This document shows, piece by piece, positions 53,086 to 61,781 of a DNA stretch of 64,000 nt (position 1 is its first letter; each line of letters opens with the position of its first letter). Below the pieces are notes generated by a model that saw nothing but the letters and a program-made list of their open reading frames with translations, did not search any database and was not told the DNA's origin. The stretch spans positions 372,001 to 436,000 of the forward strand of contig JADJDV010000007.1 in the NCBI GenBank assembly GCA_016702555.1. The letters are read 5' to 3'. The position numbers and the translations under genes are program-made. The stretch comes from Burkholderiales bacterium. GTDB taxonomy: Bacteria; Pseudomonadota; Gammaproteobacteria; Burkholderiales; Burkholderiaceae_C.

Positions 53086-55145
53086 AACGAATCCTGATCG
53101 CCAACCGTGGCGAGATCGCGCGCCGCATCATCGCCACGGCACACCGCATGGGGCTTGAAACCGTGGCGGTGCACTCCGAGCCCGATGCGCAGGCGCTGCA
53201 CGTGCGCGAGGCGACGATGGCTTTCGCATTGGGTGGTCACACCTCCACCGAAAGCTATCTGCGCGTCGATCGCTTGCTGGCAGCCGCGCGCGCCACCGGC
53301 GCCGACGCGGTGCACCCCGGCTATGGTTTCCTGAGCGAAGACGCCGCCTTCGCGCAGGCGGTGCAGGACGCAGGTCTGACCTGGATCGGCCCGCCGCCGG
53401 CCGCGATTCGCGCGCTCGGCAGCAAGTCGGCTGCCAAGGCGCTGGCGGCGCAGCACGGCGTGCCCTGCCTGCCCGGCTACGCGGGCGACGACCAGAGCGA
53501 GGCGCGCTTTGTGGATGAGGCCGCGCGCATCGGCTACCCGGTCATGGTCAAGGCCGTGGCGGGTGGCGGCGGGCGCGGCATGCGGCTGGTGCAAGTGGCT
53601 GCGCAGTTGCCGGCCGCGCTGGGCAGTGCCAGGTCCGAAGCGCTGACCGGCTTTGGCAATGGCGACCTGCTGATCGAGCGCGCGCTGCTGCACCCGCGAC
53701 ATGTCGAAGTGCAGGTGTTTGCCGACGCACACGGCCACGTCATCCATCTGGGTGAGCGCGATTGCTCGGTGCAGCGGCGACACCAGAAGATCATCGAGGA
53801 AGCGCCCAGCCCCGCCGTGGACGCTGCACTGCGCGAGCGCATGGGTGCGTGCGCGGTGGCGCTGGCGCGTGCGGCGGGGTATGTGGGCGCCGGCACGGTG
53901 GAGTTTTTGTTGGAGGGCGAGTCGAGCGTCGCCGGGCCGCCCCAAGACGCGAGCGCCCCCTCGGGGGGCAGCGCACCTCGCGAAGCGGGGGAGCGTGGGG
54001 GTCATCAATTTTTCCTGATGGAGATGAACACGCGCCTGCAAGTCGAGCACCCGGTCACCGAGGCGCTGACCGGTTTTGATCTGGTCGAGTGGCAAATTCG
54101 CGTCGCGCGCGGCGAGCCATTGCCTTTGAAGCAGGACGAAGTGAAGTTCAGCGGCCACGCCATCGAAGTGCGCCTGTGCGCCGAAGACGAGCAGTTCCAC
54201 CCCCACACCGGCCGCGTGCGCCACTTCGCCCCGCCGCCCGCTGCCACGTTCACGAGGGCGCCGCTGCGCTTCGACCACGCGCTGTACGGGGGTGCAGAAG
54301 TTTCGCCCTACTACGACGCCATGCTCGGCAAGCTGATCGTGCACGCCGACACGCGCGAGGCGGCCATCGACCAGTTGATCGCGGCGTTGCGCCAGTTGGA
54401 GGTGCTGGGCCTGCCCACCAACCGGGCCTTTCTGATCGAGTGCCTGCAACACCCGCGCTTCCGCGCAGGTCAGGCGCTGATCTCGCTCCTGGCGACCGAT
54501 GCCGAAGCCTTGCGCGCCGAGCTGCACGCGCGCGAGCGTCGGCTGCATGAGCGCTTCGGCGCGCTGTGCGTGCTGGGCGCCGAGGCTTCTGCGCTGCCTT
54601 GCGCCTACCCCGCGCCGCGTCGCTTGCGCCATCGCGGTGACGACCGTGGCGTGGCGATTCAGGCGCTGCGTGATGGCGAATGGCAAGTGCGGGGCGACGA
54701 TGGCGAGTGCAGCACGCTGCAACGGCAAGCGCTGTCAGACGGCGCCGCCTGGGTCAGCACCGGTGCCATCGCGCGCCGCGTGGCGGCCGTTCTGGCGCCC
54801 ACCGCCGACGCGCCACACCGCTGGCACCTGCAGGCCGAGGGCGTTGATTGGTGGCTGGATGATGTGTCGTTTGATCCGATTGTCCAGGCGGGGCAAGCGC
54901 AAGCAGCTACTGAGTTGAGAGCACCGTTCAACGGCAAGGTGCTGAACATTGCTGTGCAGCCTGGCCAACCCGTGGCGGCGGCCGAGACGGCGCTGGTCAT
55001 CGAATCCATGAAGTTGGAGCACAGCCTGGCGCCGCGCGCTGACGGCGTGGTGGCTGAGGTGCTGGTCAGTGTGGGCCAGCAGGTCGCACCCGGCCAGTTG
55101 CTGCTGCGCTTCGCCGCGCCGGCCAAAGTGGAGGCTGCCGCATGA
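53082..55145 (+). CDS. Acyl-CoA carboxylase alpha subunit (biotin carboxylase plus biotin carrier)
   Basis: A 687-residue protein. Biotin carboxylase domain: KRILIANRGEIARRII at the start, HPGYGFLSED, KAVAGGGGRGMRLV and ERDCSVQRRHQKIIEE. Then, after a foreign segment at about residues 282-309 (SVAGPPQDASAPSGG), FFLMEMNTRLQVEHPVTE resumes the catalytic core. The C-terminal biotinyl domain carries the biotin lysine in ESMKLEHS (ESMK instead of the common AMKM). Partner of the beta subunit at 49048. Overlaps both neighbours by 4 bp. The insertion falls in a surface loop of the ATP-grasp core; whether activity survives is untested. Confidence 0.9.
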   Translation: MKRILIANRGEIARRIIATAHRMGLETVAVHSEPDAQALHVREATMAFALGGHTSTESYLRVDRLLAAARATGADAVHPGYGFLSEDAAFAQAVQDAGLTWIGPPPAAIRALGSKSAAKALAAQHGVPCLPGYAGDDQSEARFVDEAARIGYPVMVKAVAGGGGRGMRLVQVAAQLPAALGSARSEALTGFGNGDLLIERALLHPRHVEVQVFADAHGHVIHLGERDCSVQRRHQKIIEEAPSPAVDAALRERMGACAVALARAAGYVGAGTVEFLLEGESSVAGPPQDASAPSGGSAPREAGERGGHQFFLMEMNTRLQVEHPVTEALTGFDLVEWQIRVARGEPLPLKQDEVKFSGHAIEVRLCAEDEQFHPHTGRVRHFAPPPAATFTRAPLRFDHALYGGAEVSPYYDAMLGKLIVHADTREAAIDQLIAALRQLEVLGLPTNRAFLIECLQHPRFRAGQALISLLATDAEALRAELHARERRLHERFGALCVLGAEASALPCAYPAPRRLRHRGDDRGVAIQALRDGEWQVRGDDGECSTLQRQALSDGAAWVSTGAIARRVAAVLAPTADAPHRWHLQAEGVDWWLDDVSFDPIVQAGQAQAATELRAPFNGKVLNIAVQPGQPVAAAETALVIESMKLEHSLAPRADGVVAEVLVSVGQQVAPGQLLLRFAAPAKVEAAA
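53924..54002. repeat. Dispersed repeat inserted in frame in the biotin carboxylase gene
   Basis: About 79 bp (GCCGGGCCGCCCCAAG, CCCCCTCGGGGGGCAGCG, GGGGAGCGTGGGGG) homologous to the reverse complement of the intergenic element at 61685-61762. Confidence 0.8.
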
Positions 55146-56296
55146 CTGCCGACGAGCTGCGCGAAGCGCGCGACGTGCTCAGCACCATGGTCGAGCGCTT
55201 CGCCCGCACCGAGATCGCGCCCCACGTCACCGCGTGGGACGCGGCCGGCGAGTTTCCCCGTGCGCTGTACCGCCGAGCGGCCGAGTTGGGTCTGTTAGGC
55301 CTGGGCTACCCGGAGGAATACGGCGGCACGCCCGTGCCGCACGCGCTGCGCCTGCCGATGTGGGTGGCGCTGTGCCGCTACGGCGCCAGCGGCGGCGTGC
55401 TGGCCAGCCTGCTGTCGCACAACATCGGCCTGCCGCCGGTGGTGGCGCTGGGCAGCGATGCCGTCAAGCAGGAAGTGATTCCGCCCGTGCTGGCCGGCGA
55501 GCGCATCGCCGCGCTGGCGATCACCGAGCCGGGCGGCGGATCGGACGTGGCGGCCCTGCGCACGACCGCGCGGCGCGACGGTGACGACTACGTGGTCGAT
55601 GGCGAGAAGATCTTCACCACGTCCGGCATGCGCGCCGACTGGATCACGGTGGCTGTGCGCACCGGAGAAGGCAAGGGCGCCAAGGACATCTCGCTGCTTC
55701 TGATGCCCGGTGACAGCGCGGGCCTGAGTCGCAGCCGTCTCGACAAGATGGGTTGGCAATGCTCCGACACCGCCCATCTGCGCTTTGACGGCGTGCGCGT
55801 GCCGGCGCGTTACTTGCTGGGCGAAGAAGGCGCGGGCTTCAAGGCCATCATGGGCAACTTCAACGCCGAGCGCTTCGGCATCGCCGCCGCCGCGCTGGGG
55901 TTTGCGCAGGCCTGCTACGACGAGGCGCTGGCCTGGGCGCAGCAGCGCAAGACCTTCGGCAGCCCGCTCGTTGGCCACCAGGTGATGCGCCACAAATTGA
56001 TCGACATGCAGCAGCGCATCCGCTCCACGTCCGCGTGGCTGGAGCAGGTGGCGGCACGGGCGGACGCGGGCGACACCGGTGCCGACTGGGTCGGCGAAGT
56101 CTGCGTGCTGAAGAACCACGCCACGCAAACCATGCAGTTCTGCGCCGACGCCGGTGTGCAGATCCTGGGCGGCATGGGCTACATGCGCGGCACCGTGTGC
56201 GAGCGCATCTACCGCGAGGTGAAGGTGCTGACGATTGGCGGCGGCACCGAGGAAATCATGAAGGACCTGGCGGCGCGGCAGTGGGGTGTGGTTTGA
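55142..56296 (+). CDS. Acyl-CoA dehydrogenase (second of the operon)
   Basis: A 384-residue ACAD: ALAITEPGGGSDVAALRTTARRDGDDYVVDGEK, SGMRADWITVAVRTG, FNAERFGIAAAALGFAQ, ILGGMGYMRGTVCERIYREVKVLTIGGGTEEIM. Resembles medium/long-chain dehydrogenases of IBD or FadE-like subgroups rather than the first ACAD. ATG overlaps the carboxylase stop (ATGA). It could oxidise a downstream chain-shortened intermediate. Confidence 0.88.
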   Translation: MTADELREARDVLSTMVERFARTEIAPHVTAWDAAGEFPRALYRRAAELGLLGLGYPEEYGGTPVPHALRLPMWVALCRYGASGGVLASLLSHNIGLPPVVALGSDAVKQEVIPPVLAGERIAALAITEPGGGSDVAALRTTARRDGDDYVVDGEKIFTTSGMRADWITVAVRTGEGKGAKDISLLLMPGDSAGLSRSRLDKMGWQCSDTAHLRFDGVRVPARYLLGEEGAGFKAIMGNFNAERFGIAAAALGFAQACYDEALAWAQQRKTFGSPLVGHQVMRHKLIDMQQRIRSTSAWLEQVAARADAGDTGADWVGEVCVLKNHATQTMQFCADAGVQILGGMGYMRGTVCERIYREVKVLTIGGGTEEIMKDLAARQWGVV

Positions 56297-56318
56297 ATAC
56301 CGAGCCGCCCAACACCCC

Positions 56319-56503
56319 AACAGCCGGACGCGGAGGACGCAAAGGATTCGCAGAGGACGCAAAAGGGAAACCAAGAAATTGTGGATCGATCCTGATGCAA
56401 TGTGCCTTGCTGACGCCAATTCGAATGGCTATGGATTTGAAGATTTTTTTGAATTCTTTTGCGTCCTCTGCGCAATCTCTGCGTCCTCTGCGTCCGGCTG
56501 TTG
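56319..56503. repeat. Long imperfect inverted repeat, copy 2
   Basis: Arms CAACAGCCGGACGC (56319 region) and GCGTCCGGCTGTTG (ending near 56503), with further GGACGCAAAG/CTTTTGCGTCC pairing inside. Same type as 50709-50866; fills most of the 241-bp gap before the BKACE gene. Confidence 0.8.
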
Positions 56504-56537
56504 GCTGTTCGCTGAACATTGAACAAGGAACTCACCC

Positions 56538-57569
56538 GTGCCCGACAAAGCCATCATCACCTGTTCCATCACCGGCGTGCTGACCGACCCCGCCCAGCAC
56601 CACGTGCCCGTGACGCCCGAGCAACTGGCGGCCGAGGCGCGGCGCGCCTACGACGCGGGCGCGTCGGTGGTGCACGTGCACTTTCGACAGCAGACGCCCG
56701 GCAAGGGGCACCTGCCGTCGTGGGATCCGGCGGTGGCCAAAGCCTGTGTAGACGCCATGCGCGCCGCCTGCCCCGACCTCATCATCAACCAGACCACCGG
56801 CGTCGTCGGGCCGAACTACCAGGGCCCGCTGGACTGCCTGCGCGCGACCAAGCCCGAGATGGCCGCCTGCAACGCCGGATCGCTGAACTATCTGAAGACG
56901 CGCAGCAACGGCACCTGGGCCTGGCCGCCGATGCTGTTCGACAACCAGCCGGCGAAGGTGAAGGACTTTCTCGACGTGATGGCCGAGACCGGCACGTTGC
57001 CAGAGTTCGAGTGCTTTGACGTGGGCATCGTGCGCTGCGTGGAGATGTATGTGCAGACCGGTATGTACGTGGCGTCGCGTCACGCCCCAAATGCCGGTGT
57101 CCGCACCGCCCTCGACGCCCGTGGCGGCGTTGCTGACCTTGCCGATACGTCCAGTATCGGCGGCGGTCAGCGCCTTGCCACGAACGCCGATGACGGCACG
57201 GCCATCCGACATTTGGAGCGTGACGCGACGCCGGGCCTACCGACCTACAACTTCGTCATGGGCGTCGAATCCGGCATGCCGGCCGACGCCGATCTGCTGC
57301 CGATCCTGCTCAAGCTCAAGATCAAGGACGCGCCGTGGCAAACCACGTTGATCGGCCGCAGCGAGATCTGGCCAGTGCACCGCCGCACGGCCGAGTTGGG
57401 CGGGCACCTGCGCAGCGGGCTGGAAGATACGTTTTATTTGCCCGACGGCGGCAAGGTGACGTCGAACGCGCCGCTGATCGAGCAGCTGGCCACCTACGCA
57501 CGCGAGGCGGGGCGCGCCGTGGCATCGCCCGCCGAGGCGCGGCAGATGCTGGGGCTTCAGCCGCATTGA
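56538..57569 (+). CDS. BKACE/3-keto-5-aminohexanoate cleavage enzyme family protein (DUF849) with internal insertion
   Basis: A 343-residue TIM-barrel enzyme. Family motifs: CSITGVLTDP, SVVHVHFRQQTPG (zinc-binding His pair), CNAGSLNY, and after the insert YNFVMGVESGMPADADLLPILL with the catalytic-region residues. BKACE enzymes condense a beta-keto acid with acetyl-CoA and split it into a new CoA ester plus acetoacetate. Residues about 179-232 are encoded by a 162-bp palindromic insertion between QTGMY and PTYNFVMG, kept in frame. GTG 56538 follows CAAGGAACTCACCC. Unusual companion for an atu/liu-like operon. Confidence 0.85.
   Translation: MPDKAIITCSITGVLTDPAQHHVPVTPEQLAAEARRAYDAGASVVHVHFRQQTPGKGHLPSWDPAVAKACVDAMRAACPDLIINQTTGVVGPNYQGPLDCLRATKPEMAACNAGSLNYLKTRSNGTWAWPPMLFDNQPAKVKDFLDVMAETGTLPEFECFDVGIVRCVEMYVQTGMYVASRHAPNAGVRTALDARGGVADLADTSSIGGGQRLATNADDGTAIRHLERDATPGLPTYNFVMGVESGMPADADLLPILLKLKIKDAPWQTTLIGRSEIWPVHRRTAELGGHLRSGLEDTFYLPDGGKVTSNAPLIEQLATYAREAGRAVASPAEARQMLGLQPH
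57071..57232. mobile_element. MITE/REP-like palindrome inserted in the BKACE gene
   Basis: 162 bp (54 codons). Outer arms GGCGTCGCGTCACGC and GCGTGACGCGACGCC are exact complements; pairing continues inward with mismatches to a central hairpin GCCGATAC/GTATCGGC with a 5-nt loop (57141-57161). No stop codon is created in the gene frame. Confidence 0.75.
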
Positions 57570-57632
57570 ATTATCAAAAGGATAGCTGCCTGCGCTTGAC
57601 CACAAAGCGCTGGAGCCACATTTCATTCATAG
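57570..57632. repeat. Dispersed TAGCTGC-TGCGCTTG intergenic element
   Basis: TTATCAAAAGGATAGCTGCC, TGCGCTTGACC, AAGCGCTGGAGCCACATTTC between BKACE and the DECR-like gene. Related to 32601-32661; TATCAAA words also at 42660 and at the island ends. Confidence 0.6.
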
Positions 57633-57648
57633 TCCAGGAGACACCCGC

Positions 57649-58452
57649 ATGAACGTGCAATTCAACTTTCAAGGCCGCCATGTCGTCGTCTTCGGCGGCA
57701 CCACCGGCATCAATCTGGGGATTGCGCAGGCCTATGCCGCCGCGGGCGCCAAGGTCAGCGTCGCCAGCCGCAAGCAGGCCAACGTAGACGCGGCAGGGTC
57801 CACGCTGGGCGCGCACGGCTTTGGCGTGGTGGCCGATGTGCGCGACGACGACAGCGTGACGGCCGCGCTGGCGGCCTGCGTGGCGCGGCACGGGCCCATC
57901 GACGTGCTGGTGTCGGGCGCGGCGGGCAATTTTCTGGCGGATGTGAACAGCATGTCGTCCAATGCCTTCAAGGTGGTGGTGGACATTGACCTGGTGGGCA
58001 GCTTTCACGTGGCACGGCGCGCGTTCGAGCGCCTGCGCAAGCCGGGGGCCAGCCTGATCTTCATCACCGCGCCGCAATCCTCCGTGCCCATGCCCTACCA
58101 GGCGCATGTGTGCGCGGCCAAGGCGGGCGTCGATCAGTTGGCGCGCGTGCTCGCCATCGAATGGGGCGCGGCGGGCGTGCGCGTCAACGCCATCTCACCC
58201 GGCCCCATCGAAGGCACCGAGGGCATGAAGCGCCTGGCGCCGCAGGGCGACGAAGGCGACAAGCTGGTGCGCGACATGGTGCCGCTGGGCCGCATGGGCA
58301 CGCCGGGCGATATTGCGCAGCTGGCGATGTTCCTGGGCTCGGATGCCGCCAGCTACATCTCGGGCACCGTGATCGCCTGCGACGGCGGCGCGCAAAGCCA
58401 GCTCACGCCGATGATCACGGCCGCGGCGCATGCGGGCATGATGACACGCTGA
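57649..58452 (+). CDS. SDR oxidoreductase, 2,4-dienoyl-CoA reductase (DECR)-like
   Basis: A 267-residue SDR. NADP motif VVVFGGTTGINLGIAQAYA, VSGAAGNFLADVNSMSSNAF, MPYQAHVCAAKAGVDQLARVLAIEW, and SPGPIEGTEGMKRL, which matches the peroxisomal-type 2,4-dienoyl-CoA reductases; as there, the canonical Tyr four residues before Lys is replaced (Val). It would reduce 2,4-dienoyl-CoAs arising from unsaturated or branched chains. Last gene of the operon; AtuG is an SDR in the comparable Pseudomonas cluster. Followed by a strong terminator. Confidence 0.85.
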   Translation: MNVQFNFQGRHVVVFGGTTGINLGIAQAYAAAGAKVSVASRKQANVDAAGSTLGAHGFGVVADVRDDDSVTAALAACVARHGPIDVLVSGAAGNFLADVNSMSSNAFKVVVDIDLVGSFHVARRAFERLRKPGASLIFITAPQSSVPMPYQAHVCAAKAGVDQLARVLAIEWGAAGVRVNAISPGPIEGTEGMKRLAPQGDEGDKLVRDMVPLGRMGTPGDIAQLAMFLGSDAASYISGTVIACDGGAQSQLTPMITAAAHAGMMTR

Positions 58453-58470
58453 GGCTTCTTCGCGCATGAA

Positions 58471-58500
58471 GAAAGCCGCCCGAAGGCGGCTTTCTTGTTT
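58471..58500. terminator. Bidirectional rho-independent terminator
   Basis: GAAAGCCGCC and its exact complement around a CGAA tetraloop, followed by TTGTTT rightward and preceded by a short A-rich run for the leftward transcript. It separates the catabolic operon from the convergent transporter operon. Confidence 0.9.
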
Positions 58501-58512
58501 GAGCGCGGTGGC

Positions 58513-59682
58513 TCAGTGGCTCAGGTAGTCCGACACCACCTTCCAGCGCCCGTTCTGGATCTGCGACAGCCGCGCCTGATTGCTGGCCAGGCGCTTGGTG
58601 GGGCTGAAGCTCATCGGCGCGGCACCGAAGATGTCGGAATCCGAGGTGTAGCTGTCCATGGCCTTCATGAAGCTGTCGACGCTCAGGTTGGCGCCGGCTT
58701 TCTGCGCACCGCGGATGAAGGTGTCGATGGCGGCGTAGCCGTAGACCGAGAACACGGTGGGGTCTTCGTTGAACTTGGTCTTGTACTTGTTGGCCCAGAA
58801 GCGCAGCGGCTGCGAACTCTCGTCCAGGTAGGGGTGCTGCACCGTCATCGCCGCGTACAGGCCGTCCATGGCCTTGCCGCCAAGGCGGTGGATCAGGTCG
58901 GTGTAGGCGGCGCTGGAGCCCAGGAAGGTCGGGTTGAAGCCGGTCTTGCGCGACTCGCCGATGGTGCCGATGGTCTCGCGGATGATGGTGCCCAGCACCA
59001 CCAGGTCGCAGTTGGCGGCCTTCATCTTGGCGACCTGCGAGGAGAAGTCGGTGGCGCCGCGCTTGAAGGTGGTCTTCTCGACGTAGTCGGTGCCCAGCGC
59101 CTTCAGCGCGGTCTCGCCGCCGCGCATCACTTCCAGGCCGAATTCATCGTCCTGGTAGATCGAGCACACGCGCTTGGCGCCCTTTTCCTGCACCAGCTTG
59201 GGCACGGCCAGGCGCATCTGGTCGTAGTAGGTGGCGGCGAAGGCGTACTTCAGCTTGTGCAGCGGCTCGTACATCTCGCGCGCCGCCGTGATGGGGTAGA
59301 AGTTGAACACGTTCTTGGCGAACAGCACCGGGAAGGTGGCCACGTTCTGCGCCGTGCCGATGTGGCCGACCATGGCGAAGATCTTGTCCTGGTTGACCAG
59401 CTTCTGCGCCGCCAGCACGGCGCGCTTGGGGTCGTAGCCCGAGTCCTCGATCTTCAGCTCAAGCTTGCGGCCGTTGATGCCGCCCTGCTCGTTGATCTCG
59501 TCGACGCGCAGCAGCATCCCCAAGCGCACGTCCTTGCCGAAACCGGCCAGCGGACCGGACAGGTCCTGGATGGTGCCGATGGTGAGCTTGTCCTTGGCGA
59601 CGCCTTGCGCTGGCTGAGCCAGCGCCGGGGCGGCCAGCAGCAGCGCGCCGGACAGGGCGAGCAGGGTGTGTCGGATTTTCAT
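58513..59682 (-). CDS. Branched-chain amino acid-type ABC transporter substrate-binding protein
   Basis: A 389-residue periplasmic binding protein: signal peptide MKIRHTLLALSGALLLAAPA then ALAQ, mature start near QPAQGVAKDKLTIGTIQDLSGPLAGFGKDVRLG, a Peripla_BP_6 fold (VCSIYQDDEFGLEVMRGGETALKALG). In Burkholderiales such LivK-like proteins beside acyl-CoA ligases usually bind aromatic or dicarboxylic acids rather than leucine. Start at 59682 gives the signal peptide. Last gene of the leftward transporter operon. Confidence 0.9.
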   Translation of the reverse strand: MKIRHTLLALSGALLLAAPALAQPAQGVAKDKLTIGTIQDLSGPLAGFGKDVRLGMLLRVDEINEQGGINGRKLELKIEDSGYDPKRAVLAAQKLVNQDKIFAMVGHIGTAQNVATFPVLFAKNVFNFYPITAAREMYEPLHKLKYAFAATYYDQMRLAVPKLVQEKGAKRVCSIYQDDEFGLEVMRGGETALKALGTDYVEKTTFKRGATDFSSQVAKMKAANCDLVVLGTIIRETIGTIGESRKTGFNPTFLGSSAAYTDLIHRLGGKAMDGLYAAMTVQHPYLDESSQPLRFWANKYKTKFNEDPTVFSVYGYAAIDTFIRGAQKAGANLSVDSFMKAMDSYTSDSDIFGAAPMSFSPTKRLASNQARLSQIQNGRWKVVSDYLSH

Positions 59683-59821
59683 GGGCGGGTCTCCTGGCAA
59701 TGAAAGAAAGAAAGGCCAAGCCCCTGCGTGTCCCACGCGGGGCAAGCCATGGCCGAGATTGTGGCGGCGCAGCCCGCTGCGGCGCCTCTGTGATTACCCT
59801 GACAAACTAGGCACGCCATAC

Positions 59822-61681
59822 TCAGCCGCGGTACATGGCCTCGATCTGCGGCGCGTATTTGGTCTGCACCAGCTTGCGCTTGAGCTTCATGGTGGGGGTC
59901 AGCTCCTCGTCCTCGGCCGACAGCTGGGTGTCGAGCAGGAAGAACTTCTTGATCTGTTCGACGCGGGCGAACTTCTTGTTGACGTCGTCGATCACGCCCT
60001 GGATCAGCTCCTGCACCTCGGGCGCGCGCGTCAGGCTGGCGTAGTTGGAGAAGGGCACGTCGTGGTCCTGCGCGTACTTCTCGACGTTCTCCTGGTCGAT
60101 CATGATGATCACCGTCAGGTACGGCAGCTTGTCGCCGATCACCACCGCGTCGGTGATGTAGGGGCTGAACTTGAGCTCGTTCTCCAACTCGCTTGGCGTG
60201 ATGTTCTTGCCGCCGGCGGTGATGATGATGTCCTTCATGCGATCGGTGATGCGGAAGAAGCCATCCGCATCCACCGTGCCGACGTCGCCGGTGCGCAGCC
60301 AGCCGTCGGCGGTGAAGGTCTCGGCGGTCTGCTCGGGCAGGTTCAGGTAGCCGGCAAACAGGTTCGGGCCTTTCACCTGGATCTCGCCGGTGTCGGGGTC
60401 GAGCCGCACCTCATTGAAGCTGGCCGCCGGGCCGATCGAGCCCGGCTTGATGCGATCGACCGGCACGCCGGTGGAGGCGCCGCAGGTCTCGGTCATGCCC
60501 CACACCTCCAGCATCGGCACGCCCAGCGCCAGGTACCACTTCACCAGTTCGGGCGAGATCGGCGCCGCGCCCGTCACCAGAAAGCGCGCCTTGTGGATGC
60601 CGATCAGCTTGCGCACGTTGTCCAGCGCCAGCCAGCGCGCCAGCGTGAACTTGGCCTTGAGCGCGCCCGACACCGGCTGGCCGGCCATCACGCGCTCGGC
60701 GATCTGGTGGCCGATGCCGATGCCCCAGCCGTACACGGCCTGCTGCAGCCACGTGCCTTCCTTCAGCGCGATCATCACGCCCGAATAGAACTTCTCCCAC
60801 ACGCGCGGCACGGCGGTGAACACCGTGGGCGCGATCTCGCGCACGTTCTCGGGCACGGTGTCGGGGTTCTCGACGAAGTTGAGCTTGGCCCCGGTGTAGA
60901 GCGAAAAGTATTGGCCGCCCATGCGTTCGGCGATGTGGCACAGCGGCAGAAAGCACATGCACTCGTCGGCCTCGGTGCGCGAAATCAGCGTGTTGTAGCC
61001 GCGCACGGTGTAGACCAGGCCGGCGTGCGTGTGCATGGCGCCCTTGGGCTTGCCGGTGGTGCCCGAGGTGTAGACCAGGATCGCCAGGTCCTCGGGCCGG
61101 CAGGCCGCCACGCGCCGGTCCAGTTCATCCGGGTGGGCGGCGTTGTACTCGCGGCCGAGCTGGCGCAGGGCCTCCAGGCCGATGACGCCTTCGTCATCCA
61201 GGTCGCGCAGGCCCTTCATGTCGAAGACCACGATCTGGCGCAGCAGCGGCAGGTGCTCGCGCACTTCCAGCGCCTTGTCGAGCTGCTCGTCGTCCTCGAC
61301 GAACAGCACGCGCGTGCGCGAGTCCTCGCACAGGTAGTGCACCTGCGAGGCCGCGTCGGTCGGGTAGATGCCGTTGGACACGCCGCCGCAGGACAGGATG
61401 GCCAGATCGGCCAGCACCCACTCGATCACCGTGTTGGACAGGATCGAGGCGGTGTCGCCGGCGGCAAAGCCCAGGCTCATCAGGCCGCCGGCGATCTCGC
61501 GCACCGCCGCGCCGGTCTGGCGCCAGCTCAAGCTGCGCCAGATGCCCAGGTGCTTCTCGCGCAGCCAGACCGTGTCGCCGCGCTGCGCCACCGCGTTCCA
61601 GAACATGGCGGATAGGGTGTCGCCGTCCAGCACGCTGTTGGGCTGCGGCTGGATGTGTGAGAGATCCCAAAGGTTGGACAT
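59822..61681 (-). CDS. AMP-dependent long-chain acyl-CoA synthetase-like ligase
   Basis: A 619-residue ANL-superfamily ligase activating a carboxylic acid to its CoA ester: ILVYTSGTTGKPKGAMHTHAGLVYTVRG (ATP P-loop), VWGMTETCGASTGVPVD, GDVGTVDADGFFRITDRMKDIIITAGGKNITPSELE and a C-terminal catalytic lysine region (LTPTMKLKRKLV). The long form with the linker MKLKRK matches long-chain (FACS) subfamily members. Embedded between livF and the binding protein, so it presumably traps the imported acid as CoA thioester. Confidence 0.9.
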   Translation of the reverse strand: MSNLWDLSHIQPQPNSVLDGDTLSAMFWNAVAQRGDTVWLREKHLGIWRSLSWRQTGAAVREIAGGLMSLGFAAGDTASILSNTVIEWVLADLAILSCGGVSNGIYPTDAASQVHYLCEDSRTRVLFVEDDEQLDKALEVREHLPLLRQIVVFDMKGLRDLDDEGVIGLEALRQLGREYNAAHPDELDRRVAACRPEDLAILVYTSGTTGKPKGAMHTHAGLVYTVRGYNTLISRTEADECMCFLPLCHIAERMGGQYFSLYTGAKLNFVENPDTVPENVREIAPTVFTAVPRVWEKFYSGVMIALKEGTWLQQAVYGWGIGIGHQIAERVMAGQPVSGALKAKFTLARWLALDNVRKLIGIHKARFLVTGAAPISPELVKWYLALGVPMLEVWGMTETCGASTGVPVDRIKPGSIGPAASFNEVRLDPDTGEIQVKGPNLFAGYLNLPEQTAETFTADGWLRTGDVGTVDADGFFRITDRMKDIIITAGGKNITPSELENELKFSPYITDAVVIGDKLPYLTVIIMIDQENVEKYAQDHDVPFSNYASLTRAPEVQELIQGVIDDVNKKFARVEQIKKFFLLDTQLSAEDEELTPTMKLKRKLVQTKYAPQIEAMYRG

Positions 61682-61684
61682 CAG

Positions 61685-61762
61685 GCCCCCACGCTCGCCA
61701 CTTCGTGCGCTTCGCTGCCCCCCGAGGGGGCCTTCGCGCCTTGGGACGGCCCGGCGGCGCTC
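61685..61762. repeat. Dispersed CCCCGAGGGGG-type element, intergenic copy
   Basis: About 78 bp between livF and the ligase gene: CCCCCACGCTCGCC, CTTCGCTGCCCCCCGAGGGG, TTGGGACGGCCCGGCGGCGC. Homologous (reverse complement) to the in-frame insert at 53924-54002. Confidence 0.8.
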
Positions 61763-61781
61763 AATCTGTCATGCAGTTCGT

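Noticed and set aside
47434..58452. Leucine (liu) degradation operon
   Set aside because: Gene order and the TetR plus PECR-like SDR at the front fit atu better, and no HMG-CoA lyase or MerR-type LiuR is present; however the carboxylase substrate is not proven, so this stays an alternative.
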